A stretch of 64,000 nucleotides of DNA from Actinacidiphila epipremni (GTDB lineage: Bacteria > Actinomycetota > Actinomycetes > Streptomycetales > Streptomycetaceae), in contig NZ_JAATEJ010000005.1 of the NCBI RefSeq assembly GCF_012034175.1, positions 186,001 through 250,000 on the forward strand, read 5' to 3'. This document shows, one piece after another, positions 16,249 to 25,006 of the stretch. Each line of letters begins with the position of its first letter. The first letter of the stretch is position 1. A model generated the notes under the pieces. It saw only the letters and a program-made list of their open reading frames with translations, did not search any database and was not told where the DNA came from. The translations under genes and the position numbers were made by a program.

Positions 16249-17657
16249 GCGGCCCGCTGCGGCTGACGTGGGTGCAGCCGGAGGACCTGGTCGGCCATGA
16301 GCTGCGGCAGGCAGCGCAGGACGGCCGGGACGCCTCGGACGTGCGCGCCCGCTGGCTCGCGGCCGGCGGCCACGAGGCCCCCGATCGCGCCGGGGCGTCC
16401 CCGCAGGCGCCCGACCCGGCCTTGCGCGTGCTGGCGGGGAAACTGCTGGACGAACTGGAAACGATTACAGCTCCGTCGGCGGCGTCCGAGCCCACCGACC
16501 TGGCGGCGATCCACGCGCTGGCCCCGGCGTGGGCGGCACCGGGCGGCCCCTCCGGGACGGCGGTTGCCGACGGGCTGGTGGCGCGGCTGGAGGCCGGGTG
16601 GCTGGGGCGGGCGGCGGGCTGCCTGCTGGGCAAGCCGGTCGAGAAGCTGCCGCTGCACGGCATCCGGGAGATCGCGCGCAGCACCGGGAACTGGCCGCTG
16701 GACGGGTGGTTCACCGCGGTCGGCCTCGACCCGGAGACCGCCCGGCGCCATCCCTGGAACCGGCGCAGCGCGCCCACCTCGCTGGCCGAGAACATCAGCG
16801 GGATGCCCGAGGACGACGACCTCAACTACCCGCTGCTGGGCCTGCTGCTGCTGGAGGAGCACGGGCACGGCTTCGACACCGGGGACGTCGCCGGGCTGTG
16901 GCTGGCCGAGCTGCCGGCGGGGCGGACCTTCACCGCCGAGCGGGTCGCGTACCGCAATCTGCTGGAAGGGGTCGAGCCGCCGCTCACCGCACGCCGGCGC
17001 AATCCCTTCCGGGAGTGGATCGGCGCGCTCATCAGGGCGGACGTGTACGGCTGGACGCGCCCGGGCGATCCGGCGGGCGCCGCCGACGCGGCATGGCGGG
17101 ACGCGGTGCTCACGCACACCGCGAACGGCGTCCACGGCGCGATGTTCGCCGCCGCGGTCATCGCCGCGGCGGCCGGCGGCGGCACGGATGTGCACGGGTG
17201 CCTGGCGGCGGGCCTGGCGGTGGTGCCGCCCGGCTCGCGGCTGGCCGCCGCCGTGCGGTTCGGGATCGCCGCGGCCCGCGCGGAGCCGTCCGGTACGGCG
17301 GCGGGCTTCGCCGCGGTGGTGGACGCGCTGCACGCCGAGTACGGCACCTACCACTGGGTGCACGTCCTGCCGAACGCCGCGCTGCTGGCCGCCGCCCTCA
17401 CCCACGCCGAGGGCGACTTCACCGGCTCCATCACCCGTGCCGTCTCCGGGGGCTGGGACACCGACTCCACGGGCGCGACAGCCGGCTCGGTGGCCGGACT
17501 GCTCGCGGGCTCGCCCGCGGCGCTGCCCGCCCGCTGGACCGCGCCGCTGGACAACCGGCTGGCGACGACCGTCGCGGGGATGGACGGCATCGGCTTTGAC
17601 ACCCTCGCCCGGCGCACCGCGGCGCTGGCGCACCTCCCGCAGGAAGGCACACCATGA
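16245..17657 (+). CDS. ADP-ribosylglycohydrolase family protein 4, with N-terminal extension
   Basis: 470-residue paralog. About 110 N-terminal residues (starting VSGPLRLTWVQPEDLVGHEL) precede the hydrolase domain. That domain has GCLLGKPVEKLP, the acidic EDDDLNY in place of TDDT, and an intact C-terminal GGWDTDSTGATAGSVAG. The EDDDLNY form marks a distinct subfamily. The extension begins with a conserved-looking LTWVQPEDLVGHEL and may be a substrate-gating module. It overlaps the preceding gene (GTGA) and the ribokinase start (ATGA). Confidence 0.83.
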   Translation: MSGPLRLTWVQPEDLVGHELRQAAQDGRDASDVRARWLAAGGHEAPDRAGASPQAPDPALRVLAGKLLDELETITAPSAASEPTDLAAIHALAPAWAAPGGPSGTAVADGLVARLEAGWLGRAAGCLLGKPVEKLPLHGIREIARSTGNWPLDGWFTAVGLDPETARRHPWNRRSAPTSLAENISGMPEDDDLNYPLLGLLLLEEHGHGFDTGDVAGLWLAELPAGRTFTAERVAYRNLLEGVEPPLTARRRNPFREWIGALIRADVYGWTRPGDPAGAADAAWRDAVLTHTANGVHGAMFAAAVIAAAAGGGTDVHGCLAAGLAVVPPGSRLAAAVRFGIAAARAEPSGTAAGFAAVVDALHAEYGTYHWVHVLPNAALLAAALTHAEGDFTGSITRAVSGGWDTDSTGATAGSVAGLLAGSPAALPARWTAPLDNRLATTVAGMDGIGFDTLARRTAALAHLPQEGTP

Positions 17658-18574
17658 GCGTGACGCAGGCCAGGATCGCGGTGCTCGGCAGCGCCAACAT
17701 GGACCTGGTCGCCTACGCCCGGGTCGCACCGCGGCGCGGCGAGACGGTGACCGGCGAGTCGTTCCGCACCGTCCCCGGCGGCAAGGGCGCCAACCAGGCG
17801 ATCGCCGCGGCCCGGGCGGGCGGCGCGGTCGCGATGATCGGCGCGGTCGGCGAGGACGACTTCGGCGCGCGGATGCGGGCCGCCCTCGCGGAGGCGGGCG
17901 TCGGCACCGACCGGCTGCGTACGGTCCCGGGCCCGAGCGGCATCGCGCAGATCACCGTGGACGGCGCCGGCCACAACGCGATCGTGGTCGTGCCGGGCGC
18001 CAACGGCACGGTGACGAAGCTGACATCGGACGACGAGGCGGCGATCGGCGCGGCCGGTGCGCTGCTGCTGCAGCTCGAACTGCCGCTGGAGGGCGTGCTG
18101 GCGGGGGCGCGGGCGGCCAGGGAGCGCGGGGTCCGCACGGTGCTCACACCGGCGCCGGCCCGCCCGCTGCCCGGCGAACTGCTCGCTGCCGTGGACCTGT
18201 TGGTGCCCAACGAGCACGAAGCCGCCGCGCTCAGCGGCGAGTCGGACCCGCGGGCGGCGGCCACGGCGCTGCTGGAGGCCGTGCCGGAGGTGGTGGTCAC
18301 GCTCGGCGAGGCCGGGTGCCTGTACGCGGCGCGCGGCCACGAGCCGCTGGCCGTACCGGCGTTGGCGGCGGACGTGGTGGACACCACCGCGGCCGGCGAC
18401 ACCTTCGTGGGCGCGCTCGCCGTCGCGCTCGGCGAGGGCCGCGCGCCGGCCGACGCGCTCGGCTGGGCGACGGCGGCGTCCGCGCTGTCGGTGGAGCGCG
18501 CGGGTGCCTCCTCCTCCATGCCGCACCGCGCGGCCATCGACGCCCGCGCCGCCGCGGGGCATCCGAGGGCGTGA
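17654..18574 (+). CDS. rbsK: Ribokinase (PfkB family)
   Basis: 306-residue sugar kinase. PGGKGANQA (residues 41-49) is the PfkB signature 1 that binds the sugar; DTTAAGDTFVGALAVAL near residue 250 is signature 2 with the catalytic Asp and anion hole. LGSANMDLVAYARVAPRRGE at the N-terminus is typical of RbsK. The predicted reaction is ATP-dependent phosphorylation of ribose to ribose 5-phosphate. Its position coupled to four ribosyl-bond hydrolases is the strongest clue that the operon releases free ribose. Confidence 0.85.
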   Translation: MSVTQARIAVLGSANMDLVAYARVAPRRGETVTGESFRTVPGGKGANQAIAAARAGGAVAMIGAVGEDDFGARMRAALAEAGVGTDRLRTVPGPSGIAQITVDGAGHNAIVVVPGANGTVTKLTSDDEAAIGAAGALLLQLELPLEGVLAGARAARERGVRTVLTPAPARPLPGELLAAVDLLVPNEHEAAALSGESDPRAAATALLEAVPEVVVTLGEAGCLYAARGHEPLAVPALAADVVDTTAAGDTFVGALAVALGEGRAPADALGWATAASALSVERAGASSSMPHRAAIDARAAAGHPRA

Positions 18575-18684
18575 GCGCGCCCGTGACGCAAGCAACGACG
18601 CAAGGCCCGGCGACGGCGCCGGACGACGACCCGGACGACCCGGACGTACACCGTGACGACGTACACCGTGAAGAGGTACCGCCC

Positions 18685-19947
18685 ATGCACCGACCCGACG
18701 CACCGCACACCACCGACGACCGCACCGCCGACCCCGCCGGCCGGCCCCGATCCGCTGCCGCGGACGGCCCGTTGACCGGCCTGCGGGTCGTCGACCTCGC
18801 GACGCTCTTCGCCGGGCCCGGCGCCGCGACGCTGCTCGGCGACTTCGGCGCCGACGTGATCAAGGTCGAGCACCCGCGCAAGCCCGACCCCTCCCGCGGC
18901 CACGGGCCCGCCAAGGACGGGGTGGGCCTGTGGTGGAAGCACCTGGGCCGCAACAAGCGCACCGTCACCGCGGACCTGTCCACGCCCGGCGGGCGCGACG
19001 TCCTGCTGCGGCTCGCGGCGACCGCCGACGTCGTCGTGGAGAACTTCCGCCCGGGCACGCTGGAGAAGTGGGACCTGGGCTGGGACGTGCTGTCGGCCGC
19101 CAACCCCCGGCTGGTGCTGGCCCGCGTCACCGCCTTCGGCCAGGTCGGCCCGTACGCCCGCCGCCCCGGCTTCGGCACGCTCGCCGAGGCGATGAGCGGC
19201 TTCGCGGCGACCACCGGCGAACCGGACGGGCCGCCGACGCTGCCGCCGTTCGGGCTCGCCGACTCCATCGCCGGGATCGCGACGGCGTACGCGGTGATGG
19301 CGGCGCTGGCCGGCCGGGACCGCACCGGCGGCGGGCAGGTGGTGGACATGGCCATCATCGAGCCGATGCTCGCGGTGCTGGGCCCGCAGCTGCTGTGGTA
19401 CGACCAACTCGGTTACGTGCAGCCGCGGTTGGGCAACCGCTCCACCAACAACGCGCCGCGCAACACGTATCGCACGGCGGACGGCGGCTGGGTCGCGGTG
19501 TCGTCCTCGGCGCAGTCGGTGGCCGAGCGGGTGCTGCGGCTGGTCGGGCACCCGGAGTTCGTCGACGAGCCGTGGTTCGCCTCCGGCACGGGGCGCGCGG
19601 CGCACGCCGAGGAGATCGACAAGGTGGTCGGCGAGTGGATCTCCCGGCGCAGCCGCGAGGAGGTGCTGGCGGCCTTCGAGTCCGCGCAGGCCGCGGTCGC
19701 CCCGGTCTACGACGTACGGGACGTCGTCGCCGACCCGCAGTTCCGCGCGCTGGGCACGGTGACCCGTATCGAGGACGAGGACCTGGGCCCGGTGCGCCTG
19801 CAGAACGTCCTCTTCCGGCTCTCCCGCACCCCGGGCGCCGTCCGCTGGACCGGCCGCCCCCACGGCGCCGACACCGACGAGGTGCTGACCGAACTCGGCC
19901 TGACGCCACCGGAGATCGCCGCACTGCGCGCGCAGGGCGCGCTGTGA
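18685..19947 (+). CDS. Class III (CaiB/BaiF) CoA-transferase
   Basis: 420-residue protein of the formyl-CoA transferase/carnitine-CoA transferase family. Typical blocks are LRVVDLATLFAGPGAATLLGDFGADVIKVEHP, VENFRPGTLEKWDLGWDVL, RPGFGTLAEAMSGFAATTGE and the catalytic-region segment GQVVDMAIIEPML. The predicted role is CoA transfer to a carboxylic acid. AAGAGG lies 8 bases before the ATG, which fits the family's N-terminus; an in-frame GTG at 18571 overlapping the kinase stop would add 38 poor residues encoded partly by two 14-bp direct repeats (18643-18656, 18658-18671). It pairs with the lyase that follows. Confidence 0.83.
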   Translation: MHRPDAPHTTDDRTADPAGRPRSAAADGPLTGLRVVDLATLFAGPGAATLLGDFGADVIKVEHPRKPDPSRGHGPAKDGVGLWWKHLGRNKRTVTADLSTPGGRDVLLRLAATADVVVENFRPGTLEKWDLGWDVLSAANPRLVLARVTAFGQVGPYARRPGFGTLAEAMSGFAATTGEPDGPPTLPPFGLADSIAGIATAYAVMAALAGRDRTGGGQVVDMAIIEPMLAVLGPQLLWYDQLGYVQPRLGNRSTNNAPRNTYRTADGGWVAVSSSAQSVAERVLRLVGHPEFVDEPWFASGTGRAAHAEEIDKVVGEWISRRSREEVLAAFESAQAAVAPVYDVRDVVADPQFRALGTVTRIEDEDLGPVRLQNVLFRLSRTPGAVRWTGRPHGADTDEVLTELGLTPPEIAALRAQGAL

Positions 19948-20180
19948 GCGGCGGGCACGGCGCAGGGCGCCGCACGAGCGCCGCGGCGCCGGACCACGCG
20001 TCCGGCACCGCGCCGGGAACGGCCGAGGGCCAGGGCGCCGCCGGGGCGGCGCCCCGCGCGCCCGGCGCGAAGCTGCCGGCGTCCGGCGCCCCGGGCGCGG
20101 CGCCCGGCTCCCGCCGGGCCGGCACGGTGCCGGCGCCTGCCGGTGGGGGGCGGCCGGCGCGGGCTGCGGGGTGGGGGGAG

Positions 20181-21017
20181 GTGGCGCTCACGTGGCTGTA
20201 TGTGCCCGGGGACAAGCCGGATGTCGTCGGCAAGGCGCTGGGGGCGGGGGCGGACGTCGTGCTGGTCGACCTGGAGGACGCCGTCGCGCCCGGGCGCAAG
20301 GAGTACGCGCGGGCGGCCACCGCGGAGTTGCTGGGCGAGCCGGCGGCGGGCCGGCCGCCGGTGCATGTGCGGGTCAACGCGCTGGACGGGCCGCTGGCCG
20401 CGGCGGACCTGGCGGCGCTCGCCGGGCTGCCGGGGCTGGGCGGGCTGCGGCTGCCGAAGATCGGCGGCCCGGAGGACGTCGCCCGGGTGGTGGCGGCCGT
20501 ACGGGCGGCCGGCGCCGACGTACCGCCGCTGTACGCGCTGCTGGAGTCGGCGCTCGGCGTGGAGAACGCCTTCGCCATCGCCCGCGCCGACCCGGCGGTG
20601 CGCGGGCTCGCGCTCGGCGAGGCGGACCTGCGCGCGGACCTGGGCCTGGCGGACGAGGAGGCGCTGACCTGGCCGCGGGTACGTGCGGTGGTCGCGGCCC
20701 GGGCGGCGGGGCTCGCGCCGCCGGCCCAGTCGGTCTACCCGGACGTGCGCGACCTGGTGGGCCTGGGCGAATCGTGCCGCCGCGGGCGGGCGCTGGGCTT
20801 CCTGGGCCGTGCGGCGATCCATCCGCGCCAGCTCCCGGTCATCGAGCGGGCCTACCTCCCCTCGCCCCCGGAGGTCGCCGCGGCCCGCGAGACGGTCGAG
20901 GCGGCCGACGCCGCGCCGGGCGCCCTCGCGCTGCCCGACGGCCGCTTCGTGGACCCGGCGGTCGTCGCGGGCGCCCGCCGGGTCCTGGCGCTGGCCGCCC
21001 GCGGAGCCCACGCGTGA
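20181..21017 (+). CDS. HpcH/HpaI aldolase/citrate lyase beta-like (CitE) protein
   Basis: 278 residues from this start. TWLYVPGDKPDVVGKALGAGADVVLVDLEDAVAPGRK, HVRVNALDG, LRLPKIGGPEDV, LLESALGVENAFAIA and LGFLGRAAIHPRQLPVI are the barrel strands and acyl-CoA/metal-binding motifs of CitE-like lyases (malyl-CoA or citramalyl-CoA lyase relatives). The frame stays open back to a GTG at 19944 that overlaps the CoA-transferase stop; that would add about 79 Ala/Gly/Pro-rich residues with no domain, so the family-length start was chosen, though its ribosome-binding site is only a G-rich run. With the CoA-transferase it suggests activation and cleavage of a short dicarboxylic acid. Confidence 0.75.
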   Translation: MALTWLYVPGDKPDVVGKALGAGADVVLVDLEDAVAPGRKEYARAATAELLGEPAAGRPPVHVRVNALDGPLAAADLAALAGLPGLGGLRLPKIGGPEDVARVVAAVRAAGADVPPLYALLESALGVENAFAIARADPAVRGLALGEADLRADLGLADEEALTWPRVRAVVAARAAGLAPPAQSVYPDVRDLVGLGESCRRGRALGFLGRAAIHPRQLPVIERAYLPSPPEVAAARETVEAADAAPGALALPDGRFVDPAVVAGARRVLALAARGAHA

Positions 21018-21066
21018 GCGCGAGCCCGCGGGCAGCGGCCCGCGACCTGCTGGGTAGGGTCGCCGC

Positions 21067-21888
21067 ATGACCGGAGGCAGGGTGTGGGAGGACGGGGCTT
21101 TCTACCGGAGCCTGGGCGGCGGGCGGTTCGAGAGCAGCCCGTGGACCGCCGGGCCGTGGAGCCCGAAGGCGCAGCACGCGGGGCCGCCGTCCGCGCTGAT
21201 AGGCCGGGCGATGGAGCGCCATGAGGCCAGGCCCGGCATGCGGATCGCCCGGGTGACGCTCGACCTGCCGCGGCCGGTGCCGGTCGGCGAGCTCGCGGTG
21301 GAGGTCACGACGGTACGGGCCGGGGCGCGGGCCGAGCTGCTGGAGGGGCGGATCACCGCCGAGGGCCGCACCGTGCTGCTGGCCCGGGCGTGGCGACTGG
21401 TCGCGGCGCCGGAGGGCACCCCGGCGCTCACCCCGGTGCCGCCCGTGCCGCCGCTCCCGGGGCCGCAGCCGGCGCAGACGATGGAGGGCGCCTACCTGGA
21501 CGGCTACGTCTCGGCGATGGAATGGCGCTTCCCGCCGGCCGCGCCCGGCGCGCCCGAGCCCGGCTTCGACACGCCCGGCCCCGGCACGGCGTGGGCGCGG
21601 CAGCGCGTGCCGCTGGTGGCGGGCGAGCAGGACACCCCGCTGACCCGGGCGCTGACGGTCGCGGACAGCAGCTGGGCGGTGGGCTTCGAGCTGGACCACC
21701 GCGCGGGGCTGGTCATCAACACCGACGTCACCTTGCTGCTGCACCGCGACCCGGTCGGCGAATGGCTGTGCCTGCGCTCGGCGACGGCCGCCGCGCCCGG
21801 CGGATCGGGCCTGGCCCAGGGCGAGTTGCACGACGAGTCGGGCGACTGCGGCCGGATCGCCCAGACGCTGCTGGTGACCGGGCGCTGA
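21067..21888 (+). CDS. Acyl-CoA thioesterase-like double hot-dog protein
   Basis: 273-residue protein of the TesB-like thioesterase family. W-x-P-x-x-QHAGPPSALIGRAME near residues 30-47 and LTVADSSWAVGFELDHRAGLVINTDVTLLLHRDP in the second half match paired hot-dog domains. The predicted role is hydrolysis of an acyl-CoA. It follows the lyase by 49 bases on the same strand and could complete a CoA-linked branch of the operon, but no MaoC-type hydratase is present. Confidence 0.7.
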   Translation: MTGGRVWEDGAFYRSLGGGRFESSPWTAGPWSPKAQHAGPPSALIGRAMERHEARPGMRIARVTLDLPRPVPVGELAVEVTTVRAGARAELLEGRITAEGRTVLLARAWRLVAAPEGTPALTPVPPVPPLPGPQPAQTMEGAYLDGYVSAMEWRFPPAAPGAPEPGFDTPGPGTAWARQRVPLVAGEQDTPLTRALTVADSSWAVGFELDHRAGLVINTDVTLLLHRDPVGEWLCLRSATAAAPGGSGLAQGELHDESGDCGRIAQTLLVTGR

Positions 21889-21967
21889 ACCGCGGGGCCG
21901 CGCCGCCGCCCGGGGGCACCTGCCCACCGCCACGCCGAGCCTTTCCGTTTCGCGCGGGTTTGTCCGC

Positions 21968-21973
21968 CATAAT
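21968..21973 (+). promoter_or_regulatory. Possible -10 element for the 6-phosphogluconate dehydrogenase gene
   Basis: CATAAT differs at one base from consensus and stands out in the GC-rich 156-base gap before gnd. No clear -35 is spaced correctly (TTTCCG at 21942-21947 is 20 bases away). It suggests gnd can be transcribed separately from the genes before it. Confidence 0.4.
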
Positions 21974-22044
21974 CGCGAGCAGGAGCACGTCAGCGACACG
22001 GCAACGGCATCCGGCATGACGGCACGACGGCAGAGGGTGAACCC

Positions 22045-23541
22045 ATGGCCTCCAACGACCAGGCGGCGAGCAGCGGCACGGGACCGGGCGGACTCGCGCC
22101 CGGATCGGCGCAGATCGGGGTGACGGGCCTGGCCGTGATGGGCCGCAACCTCGCCCGCAACCTCGCGCGGCACGGCTATGTGACCGCGGTCCACAACCGG
22201 ACCTCGGCCAGGACCCGGGCGCTGGTCGAGGAGTTCGGCGGCGAGGGCAGCTTCGTGCCGGCCGAGACGGCCGAGGAGTTCGTGGCGTCGCTGGAGCGCC
22301 CGCGCAGGATCGTCGTCATGGTCAAGGCGGGCGACCCGACCGACGCGGTGATCCGCGAGTTCGCCGCGCTGCTGGAGCCCGGCGACATCATCGTGGACGC
22401 GGGCAACGCGCACTTCGCCGACACCCGCCGCCGCGAGCGCGAGCTGCGCGAGCGCGGCATCCACTTCGTGGGCAGCGGCGTCTCCGGCGGCGAGGAGGGC
22501 GCGCTGCACGGCCCGAGCATCATGCCGGGCGGCTCGGCCGAGTCCTACGAGGCGCTCGCCCCGATGCTGGAGGCGATCTCGGCGAAGGCCGACGACGGCT
22601 CGCCGTGCGTGGCGCACATCGGCCCCGACGGGGCCGGGCACTTCGTCAAGATGGTGCACAACGGCATCGAGTACGCCGACATGCAGCTCATCGCGGAGTC
22701 CTACGACCTGCTGCGGCACGCCCTCGACCTGCCGCCGGCCGAGATCGCCGAGGTCTTCCGCACCTGGAACCGGGGCCGGCTGGACTCGTACCTGATCGAG
22801 ATCACCGCGCAGGTGCTCGCGCACACCGACGCCGCGACCGGCAAGCCGTTCGTCGATGTCGTGCTGGACCAGGCCGAGCAGAAGGGCACCGGGCGGTGGA
22901 CGGTGCAGACCGCGCTGGACCTCGGGGTGCCGGTGAGCGGTATCGCCGAGGCGGTCTTCGCCCGGGCGGTGTCCGGCCACGCCGACCTGCGGGCCGCCGC
23001 CCGCGAGCTGCCGGGCCCGACACCGACGCTGCTGGACAGCGCCGCCTACGACCGGTTCGCCGACGATGTCGAACAGGCCCTCTACGCCTCGAAGATCGTC
23101 GCCTACGCGCAGGGCTTCCACCAGATCGCGGCGGGCAGCGCCGAGTACGGCTGGGACATCGACCAGGGCCGGGTCGCGGCGATCTGGCGGGCCGGCTGCA
23201 TCATCCGCGCCGCGTTCCTGGACCGGATCAGGGCCGCCTTCGACAACCGGCCCGACCTGCCGACGCTGCTGGTCGACGACCACTTCCGGTCCGCCCTCGA
23301 CGGCGCGCAGAGCGCCTGGCGGCGGGTGGTGAGCACCGCGGCGGAGCTGGGCGTGCCGACGCCGGGCTTCGCAGCCGCGCTGGCGTACTACGACAGCCTG
23401 CGCGCCGAGCGGCTGCCGGCCGCGCTGGTCCAGGGGCTGCGCGACTTCTTCGGCGCGCACACCTACCACCGCGCCGACCGGCCGGGCACCTTCCACACCC
23501 TCTGGGCGACCAAGGACCGCGAGGAGGTCACACCGTCCTGA
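22045..23541 (+). CDS. gnd: 6-phosphogluconate dehydrogenase, decarboxylating
   Basis: 498-residue cytosolic enzyme of the oxidative pentose phosphate pathway; converts 6-phosphogluconate to ribulose 5-phosphate, CO2 and NADPH. The nucleotide-binding GLAVMGRNLARNLA, HNRTSART, the substrate-binding SGVSGGEEGALHGPSIMPGG and the catalytic Lys in GHFVKMVHNGIEYADMQ are all present. Length matches the long dimeric type. About 20 residues before the domain are a disordered tail. GAGGGTG precedes the ATG. It converges on the ROK gene with a 10-base gap. It may be a second gnd copy recruited to pentose handling, or simply a neighbour. Confidence 0.93.
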   Translation: MASNDQAASSGTGPGGLAPGSAQIGVTGLAVMGRNLARNLARHGYVTAVHNRTSARTRALVEEFGGEGSFVPAETAEEFVASLERPRRIVVMVKAGDPTDAVIREFAALLEPGDIIVDAGNAHFADTRRRERELRERGIHFVGSGVSGGEEGALHGPSIMPGGSAESYEALAPMLEAISAKADDGSPCVAHIGPDGAGHFVKMVHNGIEYADMQLIAESYDLLRHALDLPPAEIAEVFRTWNRGRLDSYLIEITAQVLAHTDAATGKPFVDVVLDQAEQKGTGRWTVQTALDLGVPVSGIAEAVFARAVSGHADLRAAARELPGPTPTLLDSAAYDRFADDVEQALYASKIVAYAQGFHQIAAGSAEYGWDIDQGRVAAIWRAGCIIRAAFLDRIRAAFDNRPDLPTLLVDDHFRSALDGAQSAWRRVVSTAAELGVPTPGFAAALAYYDSLRAERLPAALVQGLRDFFGAHTYHRADRPGTFHTLWATKDREEVTPS

Positions 23542-23551
23542 CCCCCGCGGC

Positions 23552-24784
23552 TCAGGCCTGGGTGAGCATGCGCCAGCCGGGGGCGTAGTTGCCGTGCAGG
23601 ATGAGGGAGGCGGCGCCCACCGCGCCGACGGCGTCGCCGATGACGCTCTTCTCTACGTCGATCCGGCGGATGGACCGCGCCACGCAGGTGGCGTTGACGG
23701 CGGCGTCGATCTCCTCGCACAGGATCGGCTCGATGCCGCGCACCGACTCGCCGCCCAGCACGATCCGGCTGACGTCCAGCAGTGCGACGGCCCCGCGGGC
23801 GGCCTGCCCAAAGCGCCGGCCGGCCCGGCGGACGACGTCGTGGGCGGCGGTGTCGCCACCGCGGGCGGCCTGCCGCAGCGCCTTCCAGTCGCGGTGCACG
23901 GCGTCGGCCGCGCCGCTCACCCCGATCCGCCCGGCGGCCTCGGCGCCGTGCCGCCGCAGCAGGTCGCCGATGACGCCGGCCGGGCTGACGTACGGGCCGA
24001 CGCAGTTCGTGCCGCCGCAGTCGCACGGCAGGCCCTCGGCGTCCACGGCGATGTGGCCGAACTCGCCGGCGTTGCCCGAATCACCGTGCAGCACGGTGTT
24101 GTTGAGCACGACGCCGGCTCCGACGCCGGTGCCGAGGTAGAGGAACAGGAAGCTGCCCGCGCGTGCGCGCCCGCCGATCCACCGCTCCCCTATGGCCGCG
24201 GCGGTGGCGTCGTTGTCCATGGCGACGGGCATGCCGGTCGCGGTCTCGAACATCGCCCGCAGCGGCACCCGCCCCCACCCGGTGAAGTTGGGCGGGGAGA
24301 CGACCTCGCCGGCCGGGCCGTCGATGGGCCCCGGGGCGGCGATGCCGGTGCCGAGCAGCCGGGCCGGGTCCACCTGGGCCTTGGCGGTGAGCCGCTGGGC
24401 GGCGCCGGCGACCCGCGGGACGATGTCGGCCGGCTGCGCGCCGTCGGGCAGCGCGACCCGGCGGCTTGCCAGCACCTCGCCGGCGAGGTCGACCACCACG
24501 ACGACGGCGGCGTCCGGGTCGAGCTGCACCCCGACGGCGTAGGCGCCGTCAGGACGCGGCGACAGCAGCGTACGGCGCTTGCCGCCGCTGGAGGGCGCGT
24601 AGCCGGACTCCGAGACCAGGCCCGCGTCCAGCAGCCGGCGCACCACGTTGGAGACGGTCTGGCTGGTCAGGCCGGTGAGCGGGGCCAGCTCGACCCGGCT
24701 GACCGGGCCCGCGGTGCGTATCGCGTCCAGCACCACCGCCTGGTTGTACCCCCCGACCCGCGGAAGATTGGTTCCCTGTCGCAC
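23552..24784 (-). CDS. ROK-family transcriptional repressor
   Basis: 410-residue regulator. An N-terminal MarR-like winged helix-turn-helix (VVLDAIRTAGPVSRVELAPLTGLTSQTVSNVV) is fused to a ROK sugar-binding fold with ATP-like motif GVQLDPDAAVVVVVDLAG, MDNDATAAAIGE, GTGVGAGVVLN and the zinc-binding GEFGHIAVD followed by CDCGGTNC. The GTG start is preceded by GGAGGAAGG. It is divergent from the mannoside importer operon and probably represses it, with a sugar as inducer. Confidence 0.85.
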   Translation of the reverse strand: MRQGTNLPRVGGYNQAVVLDAIRTAGPVSRVELAPLTGLTSQTVSNVVRRLLDAGLVSESGYAPSSGGKRRTLLSPRPDGAYAVGVQLDPDAAVVVVVDLAGEVLASRRVALPDGAQPADIVPRVAGAAQRLTAKAQVDPARLLGTGIAAPGPIDGPAGEVVSPPNFTGWGRVPLRAMFETATGMPVAMDNDATAAAIGERWIGGRARAGSFLFLYLGTGVGAGVVLNNTVLHGDSGNAGEFGHIAVDAEGLPCDCGGTNCVGPYVSPAGVIGDLLRRHGAEAAGRIGVSGAADAVHRDWKALRQAARGGDTAAHDVVRRAGRRFGQAARGAVALLDVSRIVLGGESVRGIEPILCEEIDAAVNATCVARSIRRIDVEKSVIGDAVGAVGAASLILHGNYAPGWRMLTQA

Positions 24785-24861
24785 CCTTCCCCGCCTTCCT
24801 CCCGACCCCCGGACGGCGCCGCCCCCCGGCGGCTCGCGGCGAAGTTTACCTGCCGGATGCG

Positions 24862-24890
24862 TTGACTTACTCCATCCATTGGATTTAGCT
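24862..24890 (+). promoter_or_regulatory. Promoter and putative ROK operator of the mannoside operon
   Basis: TTGACT (24862-24867), a 17-base spacer and TTAGCT (24885-24890) form a sigma-70-type promoter. Inside the spacer ATCCA-T-TGGAT (24874-24884) is a perfect 11-bp palindrome placed to compete with polymerase, so it is the likely operator. The predicted transcript has a leader of about 110 bases before the lipoprotein GTG. Confidence 0.65.
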
Positions 24891-25006
24891 TCGCCGACAT
24901 GCCAGGGCACGGGCGCACTGGCGGATCGGGGTCGTCCCCACCGGGCAACCCCCGCGCGGCCCGCAACCGTTGCGGGTCGACTCGGGTCCCTCACCGGAGG
25001 TCAAGC

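Noticed and set aside
18571..18684. Longer CoA-transferase start at GTG 18571
   Set aside because: The ATG at 18685 has a well-placed AAGAGG and gives family length; the extra region is largely a 15-base-period direct repeat of Asp/His/Arg codons.
19944..20180. Extended N-terminus for the CitE-like lyase starting with a GTGA overlap
   Set aside because: It adds about 79 low-complexity Ala/Gly/Pro residues not expected in the family. It remains possible, so it is mentioned in the gene entry.
20839..23496. 885-codon open frame on the minus strand opposite the thioesterase and gnd genes
   Set aside because: It is antisense to well-conserved genes, rich in Arg/Gly/Pro/His, has no domain motif, and arises from third-position GC bias.
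23552..24784. ROK protein as an N-acetylmannosamine or other sugar kinase for the sialic-acid-like locus
   Set aside because: It has an N-terminal winged helix-turn-helix and is divergent from the mannoside operon, so it is a repressor; it lies over 15 kb from the NanT-like gene.
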